A stretch of 64,000 nt of DNA from Trueperaceae bacterium. GTDB lineage: Bacteria > Deinococcota > Deinococci > Deinococcales > Trueperaceae. The DNA lies in NCBI GenBank assembly GCA_023954415.1, contig JAMLIB010000004.1:124001-188000 (forward strand), written 5' to 3'. The notes beneath the pieces were generated by a model that worked only from the letters and a program-made list of their open reading frames with translations, was not told the DNA's origin and made no database searches. Shown piece after piece: positions 25,387-32,592 of this stretch. The number at the start of each line of letters is the position of its first letter. Position 1 is the first letter of the stretch. The position numbers and the translations under genes are program-made.

Positions 25387-27270
25387 ATGGCGTTCCTCGT
25401 GCCCCAGGCGCTCTGGCTGCTCGCGCTGCTTCCCGTGGTCGTCGCCCTGCACTTCCTGCGGGCGCGCCGCAGGCGGCGCGACGTATCGGCCCTGTTCCTC
25501 TGGCGCAGGGCCCAGGCGAGCGTCGCGCGTAGGCGCCGCTTCTCCCCGAGCTGGCTCCTGGCGCTGCAACTCCTGTTCGTGGCGGCCGTGGCCGTCGGGC
25601 TGGCCGGGCCGTACCCGAAGGGCGCGGAGTCCGGCGCGCTCGTCGTGGTCATCGACGCTTCCGCCAGCATGGCGGCGCGCTTCGAGGGCGGCACGCGCCT
25701 CGGCGCGGCGGTGGACGCCGCCCGTACCCGGCTCAGGACGACCGGCCCCGTCGCGCTCGTCCGCGCCGGCCTGGCGCCTCGGCTGCTCGCGCCGCTGGCG
25801 GCCGACGACCAAGACCGCTCGACCGCGCTTGCCTCCTTGCAGGCGGGCGACGCGTCGGCCGACCTCCTCGCCGCGGTCGATCTCGGCATGAGCCTGCTGC
25901 CCGGCGCCGAGGTGCTCGTGTACACGGACCGCCAGGTTGCCCTCGGCAAGGCGCAGGTCGTGGTCGTCGGAGCCACCGAGTCGGCCGAGCCGGACAACGT
26001 CGGCATCAGCGCCTTCGACGTCGGGGTGGGCGAGGCGTTCGTCGCCCTCGTCGCGAGCGGTCGCCGACCGGCGGAGGCCACGGTCGGGCTCTTCGGCGGC
26101 GGTGTCGAGCTCGCCCGGAGCACCCTCCTCGTGCCTGGCGGAGGCACGGCCGCGGTCACGTTCCCGCTGCTTGCCGACGTAGCCGAGGGGGAGGGCGTGC
26201 TGGAGGCCCGCATCCTGGCCCCGGCCGGCGACGCGCTGCCGCTCGACGACGTGGCCTTCGCCGGGCGCCGCGCTCTGACGGTCGTCACCGACGACCTGTA
26301 CGCTCCGCTCCTGCGCGCCCTCAACGCCGTGCCGGGGGTTGCCGTGTACGGCGCCGTCGACGCCGCCAGCCGGCCTGCCGACCTGCACGTGCTCACCCGC
26401 CACCTGCCGGACGAGGCGGCCATCGCCGCGCTCCCGCCCGGTAACTACCTACTGTTCCAGCCGGCGGCTCAGGCCCCCGCTTACCACGTCGTGCGCGACT
26501 TCGACCGCGCGGCCGACGTCATGCGCTTCGTCGACCTGCGCGACGCGCTCATCGGGCTCGACCCCCTGCGCCCGAGCTGGGAGTCGGCGTCCGACACGCC
26601 GATGCTGCCGGAGGCGGAGGCGGCCGGCGACCAGGGCGGGTCCGAGACCAGTTCGGCGAGCGCGCCGTGGCGCGTCCTCGCCAGGGCCGACGACCTCACC
26701 CCGCTGCTGCGCACCCGGCGCACGGACGCCGGAGCGGTCCTTCAGTTCGCCTTCCACCCGAGCCAGTCCGACCTGGTGCTGCGCCCTGCCTTCCCGGCGC
26801 TGCTCGCCAACTGGGTCGGCTCGCTCGACGTGACCCCCCGGGTACGCCTCGGCGAGGCACTGCCCGGCGGCGAGGTCGTCCTCGAGCCCGGCGTCTACCC
26901 GCTCGGCGCCCGTGTGGAGGCGGGTGCGGAGGCCGGTTCGCGAACCGCGTCCTCGAGCCCGCCCGCGTCAGGTGGCGCGGTGGCGCTGGCCTCGCTGCTG
27001 GCCCCCGACGAGTCGCGCCTAGGCGCCGCCGCGGCCTTCTCCGACGCTGCCGACGCCGCCTCGGAGCAGGGCGCCGTCGGCGCGGTCGAGGGCGCTTCCG
27101 GAGCGCTGGACGAGGAGTCCGGCGTCGGGACGTCGCCCACCCCCCTCTTGACCGGCCTGATAGCCGTGGCGTTAGCGGCCCTGGCGGCCGAGTGGTGGCT
27201 CTACGCCGGTTCGCGCAACGTCGGCGCCCGTGCCGGCTCACGTAGACGGTTGGTAGGCTGGCGGGCGTGA
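25387..27270 (+). CDS. BatA-like membrane protein with von Willebrand A domain
   Basis: A 627-residue protein. Residues 1-75 form the BatA N-terminal domain with two membrane helices around a basic loop (FLRARRRRRDVSALFLW). A vWA domain follows (about 85-200) with the MIDAS start VVVIDASASMAARF, as in DxSxS. A C-terminal extracytoplasmic beta region and a last helix (about 590-610, LLTGLIAVALAALAAEWWLYA) complete it. The family is poorly understood; vWA/BatA proteins work with MoxR ATPases in assembling or chaperoning envelope complexes, but no MoxR gene is in this window. The segment 515-590 is Ala/Gly/Ser-rich. Its stop overlaps the rodA start by 4 bases. Confidence 0.85.
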   Translation: MAFLVPQALWLLALLPVVVALHFLRARRRRRDVSALFLWRRAQASVARRRRFSPSWLLALQLLFVAAVAVGLAGPYPKGAESGALVVVIDASASMAARFEGGTRLGAAVDAARTRLRTTGPVALVRAGLAPRLLAPLAADDQDRSTALASLQAGDASADLLAAVDLGMSLLPGAEVLVYTDRQVALGKAQVVVVGATESAEPDNVGISAFDVGVGEAFVALVASGRRPAEATVGLFGGGVELARSTLLVPGGGTAAVTFPLLADVAEGEGVLEARILAPAGDALPLDDVAFAGRRALTVVTDDLYAPLLRALNAVPGVAVYGAVDAASRPADLHVLTRHLPDEAAIAALPPGNYLLFQPAAQAPAYHVVRDFDRAADVMRFVDLRDALIGLDPLRPSWESASDTPMLPEAEAAGDQGGSETSSASAPWRVLARADDLTPLLRTRRTDAGAVLQFAFHPSQSDLVLRPAFPALLANWVGSLDVTPRVRLGEALPGGEVVLEPGVYPLGARVEAGAEAGSRTASSSPPASGGAVALASLLAPDESRLGAAAAFSDAADAASEQGAVGAVEGASGALDEESGVGTSPTPLLTGLIAVALAALAAEWWLYAGSRNVGARAGSRRRLVGWRA

Positions 27271-28328
27271 CGAGAGTCGACCTCGCCCTGCCGTTCGTCA
27301 CCCTGCTGATAATCACGGTCGGGCTCTTCACGCTGTTCAGCGCCGCCCCGAGCGACGAGTTCATGCGCCAGGTCGTCTTCCTCGGTGCGAGCGTCGTCGT
27401 GATAGGGGCGACCCTGTGGGCGGGCAAGAACAGGGTCCTGCGGCTGACCCCGTACGTCTACGTGGTGAGCCTCGGCCTCCTCGCCCTCACCTTCCTGATA
27501 GGCACGGAGGTCAACGGCGCGAAGTCCTGGCTCTACCTCGGCCCGCTGCCCGGCTTCCAACCCTCGGAGCTGGCCAAGCTCGCGCTCATCCTCGTGCTCG
27601 CCCAGACCCTCCACGAGCGCCCCATCCGGCGGCTGCAGGACTACGTGCGGGTGGCGGTGCTGGCGCTACCGCCCATCGGCCTCGTCCTGATCGAGCCCGA
27701 CCTCGGCAGCGCGCTGGTGCTCGTCGCCATCACGGCGGGCGTCGTCCTCGTCAGGGGGTTGCCCTGGCGCCATCTCGTCCTCGGCGTCCTCCTCGTCGGC
27801 ATCGCGGTGCCAACCGTCGTGCTCCCTAACCTGAAGCCGCACCAGGTCGAGCGCCTCGTCTCGTTCGTCGATCCGTACCGCGACCCGCAAGGCACGGGCT
27901 ACCAGGTGATCCAGTCCACCATCGCCGTGGGGTCGGGCGGCCTCCTCGGCAAGGGGTACCGCGCCGGCACCCAGTCGCAGCTCGGCTTCATCCCGTACCG
28001 TCAGACGGACTTCATCTTCCCGGTCCTAGCCGAGGAGGGGGGCTTCGTCGCCTCAGTCGGCCTGCTCGTGCTCTACGGCCTGCTCTTCTGGCGGCTCCTC
28101 GCCATGGCCGCCGAATGTCCGTTCGAGCGCGACCAGCTCCTGATCGCCGGGGTGGTGGTCCTCATCGGCTTCCAGGTCCTCGTCAACATCGGCGTGACGT
28201 TGGGGGTGGCGCCCGTCACGGGCATCACCCTGCCGCTCGTCTCCTACGGCGGCACCAGCCTGCTGAGCACGCTCGTGGCGCTGACGTTCGCCTGGGTCGT
28301 CTACCGCGATCGCTTCGCGGACTGGTGA
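27267..28328 (+). CDS. rodA: RodA/FtsW-family SEDS glycosyltransferase
   Basis: A 353-residue polytopic protein with about ten helices. SEDS motifs are NGAKSWLYLGPLPGFQPSELAKLALILVLA (helix pair with the FQPSE motif), LIEPDLGSALVL, the large extracellular loop with RLVSFVDPYRDPQGTGYQVIQSTIAVGSGGLLGKGY, QLGFIPYRQTDFIFPVLAEEGGF and GVAPVTGITLPLVSYGGTSLL. RodA polymerises lipid II during cell elongation. It is RodA- rather than FtsW-like by its NGAKSWL/PLPGFQPSE pattern and its position outside a division cluster. GTG start overlaps the preceding stop (GTGA). Confidence 0.93.
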   Translation: MTRVDLALPFVTLLIITVGLFTLFSAAPSDEFMRQVVFLGASVVVIGATLWAGKNRVLRLTPYVYVVSLGLLALTFLIGTEVNGAKSWLYLGPLPGFQPSELAKLALILVLAQTLHERPIRRLQDYVRVAVLALPPIGLVLIEPDLGSALVLVAITAGVVLVRGLPWRHLVLGVLLVGIAVPTVVLPNLKPHQVERLVSFVDPYRDPQGTGYQVIQSTIAVGSGGLLGKGYRAGTQSQLGFIPYRQTDFIFPVLAEEGGFVASVGLLVLYGLLFWRLLAMAAECPFERDQLLIAGVVVLIGFQVLVNIGVTLGVAPVTGITLPLVSYGGTSLLSTLVALTFAWVVYRDRFADW

Positions 28329-28424
28329 GCGGCGACCGACCGGCATGCGGCGGAGTCGCCGCCTACGAGCCTGCGCTCGTGCCCGCGTTACGGCCACGAG
28401 GCTACGGCGCGGCGCACGCCGTTC

Positions 28425-28433
28425 TGCTAACTT
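28425..28433 (+). promoter_or_regulatory. extended -10 promoter of the sufT-like gene
   Basis: TGCTAACTT at 28425-28433 (box TAACTT, 28428-28433) ends 7 nt before the ATG at 28441 with no ribosome site. This fits a leaderless transcript and is identical to the element at 19318-19326. Confidence 0.5.
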
Positions 28434-28440
28434 CACGAGT

Positions 28441-28839
28441 ATGACGAGCAGCGACGAGACTAACGCCACCCCGACGAGTGCCGGGGTCGCGCAACCAGTC
28501 GATCCTGACCGGACCGCCGGCAACGAGGCGCTACGCGCGCAGGTCCTGGAAGCCCTCAAGGTCGTTCACGACCCCGAGATCCCCGTCAACATCGTCGACC
28601 TCGGCCTGGTGTACGACCTCGAGATCGACGGGCAAGGGAACGTGAGCATCGAGATGACCCTGACGAGCATGGGCTGCCCCGTGCAGGACCTGATCCAATC
28701 GGACACGGAGCTGGCGGCGATGAAGGTCGACGGGGTGAACTCCGTGAGCGTCGACTTCGTCTGGTCGCCGCCATGGAGCCCGGCCAAGATGACGGACGAC
28801 GGCAAGAAGCAGATGCGCATGTTCGGCTTCAACGTCTGA
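28441..28839 (+). CDS. DUF59/MIP18 metal-sulfur cluster assembly factor (SufT-like)
   Basis: A 132-residue protein with a DUF59 domain at about 33-125. Conserved segments are ALKVVHDPEIPVNIVDLGLVYDLEI, EMTLTSMGCPVQDLIQSD (the conserved Cys) and VNSVSVDFVWSPPWSPAKMTDDGKKQM. Such proteins (SufT, PaaD, MIP18) help load iron-sulfur clusters onto target proteins. The N-terminal 30 residues are Thr/Ala-rich and not conserved. No suf genes are nearby, so it is a stand-alone SufT-type rather than part of a phenylacetate (paa) cluster. Its start is fixed by the promoter 7 nt upstream. Confidence 0.9.
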   Translation: MTSSDETNATPTSAGVAQPVDPDRTAGNEALRAQVLEALKVVHDPEIPVNIVDLGLVYDLEIDGQGNVSIEMTLTSMGCPVQDLIQSDTELAAMKVDGVNSVSVDFVWSPPWSPAKMTDDGKKQMRMFGFNV

Positions 28840-28874
28840 GGTAGGTGGTTCCGCCCAAGCGGCGGGCTCCGCGC

Positions 28875-30035
28875 TCAGGCGGCCAGGCGGGCACGGCTGA
28901 GCGTATGCGACCACGCCAGCCAGACGCCGAAGAGCAGCAGGGCCATGGCCTGATGCATGGCCGCCAACAAGACGGGCACGAACGCTAGCAACGTCGCGAT
29001 CCCGAGTCCCGCTTGGACGAGGATGGCGACCAGGAGCGCCACCGCCAGCGCTCGGTGGCGGCCTCCGGCACCAGCGACGGGGCGCCGGGCCGCGATCAGC
29101 AGGCCGAGCGCCATCACCAGGAGCAGGGCGGGCAGCGTCCGGTGCAGCCACTGCACGGTCGCGATGTTGTCGAGCAGGTTGCGTAGCGGTGGCTCGAGGC
29201 GCCAGGCGCCGGGAGGCAGCCAGCCGCCCGCCATGAGCGGCCACGTGTTGAACGCGAGTCCGGCATCTAGGCCGGCCACGAACGCTCCGTAGGTCACCTG
29301 GACCACGAGCAGCACGCCGAAGACGACGAGCCAGGCGCGCGTGCGCCTAGTCCATAGCCACGCGGCGCGGCCCCTAACGACGAGGCCGGGCCATAGGTCG
29401 GCCGCCGTCCACAGGCAGACGCCGAAGATCGCGAACGCCAACAGCAGGTGCGCCGCCAGGCGCTCGTGGGCGACGCTGGGCCGGTCGACGAGACCGCTCG
29501 CGACCATCAACCAGCCCATGAGGCCTTGCAGCGCCCCGAGCCCGAACAGGAGGAGCAGGCGCAGGAACAGGGGGCGTCGCAGGTAGCCGCGCGCCAGGAA
29601 CGCGAGGAACGGCACGAGGAACACCACCCCGATGGCGCGCGCCAGGAGGCGGTGGGCGTACTCCCAGTAGAAGATGGAGCGGTACTCGGCGAGCGTCATG
29701 TCCGGCCGCAGCTGCTGGTACTCGGGGAAGCGCTTGTAGGCGTCGAACGCCTCTTGCCACTGGGCCTCCCCGACGGGCGGGAAGACGCCCATGAGCGGCG
29801 CCCACTCCACGATCGACAGCCCCGACTGGGTCAGCCGCGTGATGCCGCCGACCATGAGCATGGCGAAGGTCAGGACCGCCCCGCTGAGGAGCCACCACGT
29901 CAACAGCCGCCGTCGCGGCGCGCTCAACTCGGCTCCCAGCGCAGGCGTGGCATGCGCGGCTGCCTCCGGCACGTCCACCGCGCGCACGCGCGCGGTGGAC
30001 GCCCCCGCCGGTCGACCGCGTTCGGTCCCGTTCAT
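28875..30035 (-). CDS. ctaA: heme A synthase (COX15/CtaA)
   Basis: A 386-residue membrane protein with eight helices. MLMVGGITRLTQSGLSIVEW is the COX15 signature; the heme-ligating histidines appear in YWEYAHRLLAR, VAHERLAAHLLLAF, WLHRTLPALLLVM and MHQAMALLLFG. The long loop between helices 1 and 2 (MGVFPPVGEAQWQEAFDAYKRFPEYQQL) marks the mitochondrial/alphaproteobacterial type rather than the Bacillus CtaA type with cysteine pairs. It oxidises heme O for an aa3-type oxidase. A TAGAGT box ends 7 nt before its ATG, suggesting leaderless expression. It is divergent from the gene at 30110 and is not next to other cytochrome oxidase genes here. Confidence 0.93.
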   Translation of the reverse strand: MNGTERGRPAGASTARVRAVDVPEAAAHATPALGAELSAPRRRLLTWWLLSGAVLTFAMLMVGGITRLTQSGLSIVEWAPLMGVFPPVGEAQWQEAFDAYKRFPEYQQLRPDMTLAEYRSIFYWEYAHRLLARAIGVVFLVPFLAFLARGYLRRPLFLRLLLLFGLGALQGLMGWLMVASGLVDRPSVAHERLAAHLLLAFAIFGVCLWTAADLWPGLVVRGRAAWLWTRRTRAWLVVFGVLLVVQVTYGAFVAGLDAGLAFNTWPLMAGGWLPPGAWRLEPPLRNLLDNIATVQWLHRTLPALLLVMALGLLIAARRPVAGAGGRHRALAVALLVAILVQAGLGIATLLAFVPVLLAAMHQAMALLLFGVWLAWSHTLSRARLAA

Positions 30036-30042
30036 CCGCCCA

Positions 30043-30102
30043 ACTCTACTTCGCCCCGAGTGACCTTTCCGCTAGGGGCCCGCGACGGCCACGGGCTAGC
30101 GT
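30043..30102. promoter_or_regulatory. divergent leaderless -10 boxes (ctaA / unknown gene)
   Basis: On the minus strand TAGAGT (30048-30043) ends 7 nt before the ctaA ATG. On the plus strand TAGCGT (30097-30102) ends 7 nt before the GTG at 30110. Neither gene has a Shine-Dalgarno. Confidence 0.45.
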
Positions 30103-30109
30103 TTCCGCC

Positions 30110-30805
30110 GTGGCTTTCTGGCGGCCCAAGGACCGCGACCTGCGTGAGCGCGAATGGCGGGCGTTCGCCGGCGCCTTCGAGCTCGAACCGGCGCCGGCGC
30201 TGGCCGAGAAGCTGCGCGAGGACCTCGACCTTGGGCCGGGTGCGATCGCGACCGTCTACGAACGCGCGCGCCCCGACCAGCCCGACACCGTGGTGTTCGA
30301 GCAGGCCAACGATCGCGACGGGCCGGCCGGCACGTTGACTGGGCTGCGCATAGGGGTCGTCGTGCGCTCGAGCGTCGAGCACTCCTCCGTCTCGCTCAGG
30401 GCTAGTGCGAGAAGACACAAGATCCTCGAGGGGCTGGTGGCGGGGCGTTCGGGGGCGCAGCGGCTCGACGGCGCGTTCGACCCGGAGTTCGACGCCGCCG
30501 TGAGCGTCTACGCGCGCGAGGTCGACCAGGCCACGGCGCTCCTCACGCGTCCGGTCAGGACGGTGCTCGCGCGGCTCCTGGGCGAGGCCGACGAGGTGGT
30601 GGCCTCCGCCACCGCCAGCCATGCGAAGGGGAGCGTGCCGCGCCACGCCAACGGCGCCCCGCCGAGCGTCGCCATCGGCCCGCTGAACCTCTACCTGGCC
30701 CTTGAGGTGGGGGTGCCGTTCGAGCTGGACGCGCTCGGCCTCCTGATGGCCGACCTCCTCAGCCTCCACGCCGCGCTCCTGAGCGCATCGGGCAAGGGGC
30801 GCTGA
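30110..30805 (+). CDS. hypothetical protein
   Basis: A 231-residue protein I do not recognise. It starts with a charged segment (FWRPKDRDLREREWRAFAG). A probable alpha/beta region follows with beta-like IATVYERA and VVFEQAND; a strand IGVVVRSS precedes a helix around RRHKILEG. The C-terminal third includes a hydrophobic amphipathic helix, LDALGLLMADLLSLHAALL. There is no signal peptide and no transmembrane helix, so it is probably cytoplasmic. The GTG start is supported by the TAGCGT box 7 nt upstream. It converges with rlmH, whose stop is 8 bases beyond. Codon use matches its neighbours, so it is likely a real, vertically kept gene. Confidence 0.7.
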   Translation: MAFWRPKDRDLREREWRAFAGAFELEPAPALAEKLREDLDLGPGAIATVYERARPDQPDTVVFEQANDRDGPAGTLTGLRIGVVVRSSVEHSSVSLRASARRHKILEGLVAGRSGAQRLDGAFDPEFDAAVSVYAREVDQATALLTRPVRTVLARLLGEADEVVASATASHAKGSVPRHANGAPPSVAIGPLNLYLALEVGVPFELDALGLLMADLLSLHAALLSASGKGR

Positions 30806-30813
30806 CCGCCCGC

Positions 30814-31272
30814 TCAGCCGCGGTGGTACGGGTGGCCCGCCCGCAGCGTCTCGATCCGGTAGAGCTGCTCGATGAGGACGAGCCGCGCCAGGTCGTGGGG
30901 GAGGGTCAACGGCGAGAGGCTCCACGCCTCCGCGACCGCCGAGCGCAGCTCGCGTCCGTGCCCCTCGGCGCCGCCGACGAGGATGGTGACCTGGCTGACG
31001 CCCCGGTTCTCCAACGCCCCAACCCGTTGCGCCAGGCCGTGCGTGTCGAACGCCTTACCGCGCTCGTCCAGCGCGACGGCGAGCCCTTCCACCTTGGCGA
31101 GCAGGGCGGCGCCCTCGGCGAACTGCGTCGCGCCCGCGTCGGCCCCGCGCCCCTCGCCCACCTCGACGACCTCGCAGGCCGCCAGGGGGGCGAGGCGTTT
31201 CAGGTAGTGCCCGCAGGCCTCGCGGTAGAAGGAGGACTTGAGCTTGCCGACGGCGACGACGCGGTAGCGCAC
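30814..31272 (-). CDS. rlmH: 23S rRNA pseudouridine-1915 N3-methyltransferase RlmH
   Basis: A 152-residue SPOUT methyltransferase. It shows KLKSSFYREACGHYLKRLAP near the start, then VALDERGKAF, the AdoMet knot TILVGGAEGHG and the C-terminal signature SLSPLTLPHDLARLVLIEQLYRIETLRAGHPYHRG. The length matches E. coli RlmH (155). The frame is open well upstream, but the GTG at 31272, 11 bases after the thyX stop with AAAGGCG before it, gives the family N-terminus VRYRVVAVGKLK. It methylates m3-psi1915 in helix 69 of 23S rRNA. It is co-oriented and probably co-transcribed with thyX. Confidence 0.95.
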   Translation of the reverse strand: MRYRVVAVGKLKSSFYREACGHYLKRLAPLAACEVVEVGEGRGADAGATQFAEGAALLAKVEGLAVALDERGKAFDTHGLAQRVGALENRGVSQVTILVGGAEGHGRELRSAVAEAWSLSPLTLPHDLARLVLIEQLYRIETLRAGHPYHRG

Positions 31273-31283
31273 CGTCTGCGCCT

Positions 31284-32225
31284 TTAGCCGACTGCCTCGC
31301 CGGACCGGGGTTCGGGCGCGGCGCCGTTCGCCGCGTCGGCGCCGGCGCCGGCGGGGGCGCCGTCGGTCGAGCGCGCGCCGACGGGTCCGAGCTTGCGCGT
31401 GAGCTCGTCGCGCCGCGTGGCGCGCAGGCCGCTGGCGGAGAGGGCGTCGTCCAGGCGCCGCGGGTCGATGGCCGCGCGCAGGATGTCGAGCTCGGAGCGC
31501 GAGAAGGAGCGCCCGTGCAGCTCGTGCTCCTCGAAGGCCGCGTACGCCATGGGCGCGACGGCCTGCGCGATGCGCGCCATGACGTCGCCGTAGGCCCTGA
31601 TCTCGTACTGGGCGTGCCAGTCGAGCCGCAGCCTCAGGAAGTGGAACAGGTTGTTGAGGTCGATCTGCCAGTACATCTCGGTGTAGAGGCTCAAGGGCAG
31701 GTTCACCCTGGCCAGCTCGCGAGCGATGTCGTCCTCGAGCAGCTCCTCGTACTCGGCGTACGTGCGCTCCTGGCCGGAGCGCAGCACGGAGATCACGCGC
31801 TCGCGCAGCTCGGGCGGCACGTCGCGGCCGTCGCCCCCCTGGCGGTTGCGCTTGTCCTGGAACCGCACCTCGTGGGGGCCGGGGACGTAGAACTCGTCGC
31901 GCATGACGGAGTAGCGCCCGCTGATCTCGTTCAGGCGCGCCGTGCGGTGGCGGATCCACTGCCTCGCCACGAAGATGGGCAGCTTCACGTGGAAGGTGAG
32001 GATGACCTGCTCGAACGGGCTCGTATGCCGGTTGCGCAGCAGGTAATCGATGAGGGCGCCGTCCTCGCGGACGGTCTTCGTTCCGTCTCCGTACGAGACG
32101 CGGGCGGCCTGGACGATGCGCGCGTCGCCGCCAAGGTAGTCCACGAGGCGGACGAAGCCGTGATCCAACACCCCGAACTCCTGGTCGATGAGCGCTTCCG
32201 CTTCGGGCACGGTGATTCGGGCCAT
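31284..32225 (-). CDS. thyX: flavin-dependent thymidylate synthase ThyX
   Basis: A 313-residue ThyX. The signature RHR-x7-S is RHRTARLNEISGRYS at about residues 93-107; AARVSYGDGTK binds FAD and dUMP, and NLFHFLRLRLDWHAQYEIRAYGDVM is the C-terminal active-site helix. It makes dTMP from dUMP using methylene-THF and FAD. The last 35 residues are a Gly/Ala/Pro tail beyond the family core. A TATCGT box ends 8 nt before the ATG (32234-32239), with no ribosome site, so it is probably leaderless. Confidence 0.96.
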   Translation of the reverse strand: MARITVPEAEALIDQEFGVLDHGFVRLVDYLGGDARIVQAARVSYGDGTKTVREDGALIDYLLRNRHTSPFEQVILTFHVKLPIFVARQWIRHRTARLNEISGRYSVMRDEFYVPGPHEVRFQDKRNRQGGDGRDVPPELRERVISVLRSGQERTYAEYEELLEDDIARELARVNLPLSLYTEMYWQIDLNNLFHFLRLRLDWHAQYEIRAYGDVMARIAQAVAPMAYAAFEEHELHGRSFSRSELDILRAAIDPRRLDDALSASGLRATRRDELTRKLGPVGARSTDGAPAGAGADAANGAAPEPRSGEAVG

Positions 32226-32356
32226 GGGGTCAGACGATACCAGGTGGGCGCCACTGGACGCCTTCTCATGAGGCTAGCATGAGTGACCCCCTTCACGAAC
32301 TGACGATTTGCCCGTCGGGAAGGCCGCAACGCCCTCTCATCGAGACCACATGCGCC

Positions 32357-32386
32357 TTGACACGCGCTCCGCCCGCGTGGTCTAAT
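32357..32386 (+). promoter_or_regulatory. strong promoter of slpA
   Basis: A consensus TTGACA at 32357-32362 and TCTAAT at 32381-32386, 18 bases apart. Transcription would begin near 32393, leaving an unusually long leader of about 200 nt before the slpA ATG at 32593. The gap between the divergent thyX start and slpA (32226-32592) otherwise contains the leader ORF candidate at 32437. Confidence 0.7.
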
Positions 32387-32436
32387 CCCCATGGACCTGT
32401 GTCGTCCGTGGCCGCACTGGAAGGAGGTGCTACCTT

Positions 32437-32556
32437 TTGAACCGGCCAGGGAAGTACAGGAACCCAGTGAGCGACGCGAGATCAAACGGTGCACCGCCGG
32501 CGAGGAAACTCGGACACTCACGGTGGTCGCGCCCCGAGGCTCGTGAAGCGCGCTGA
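32437..32556 (+). CDS. candidate 39-residue leader peptide in the slpA 5' UTR
   Basis: A very strong Shine-Dalgarno, AAGGAGGTG (32421-32429), stands inside the slpA leader, 7 nt before TTG at 32437. The resulting frame runs 39 codons (LNRPGKYRNPVSDARSNG... rich in R, P and S) to TGA at 32556, 36 bases before the slpA ATG. The ribosome site is stronger than that of slpA itself. It may be a short translated leader, or the SD-like element may serve RNA structure. There is no conservation evidence available to me. Confidence 0.25.
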   Translation: MNRPGKYRNPVSDARSNGAPPARKLGHSRWSRPEAREAR

Positions 32557-32592
32557 GCAAGAAGACTTCACCAGTTCAAGGGGTAAGAATTC

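Noticed and set aside
32490..32520. Possible RNase P RNA start (GAGGAAACTCGG resembles GAGGAAAGTCCGGG)
   Set aside because: The match stops after about ten bases, and the universal RNase P core segments are not found downstream before slpA.
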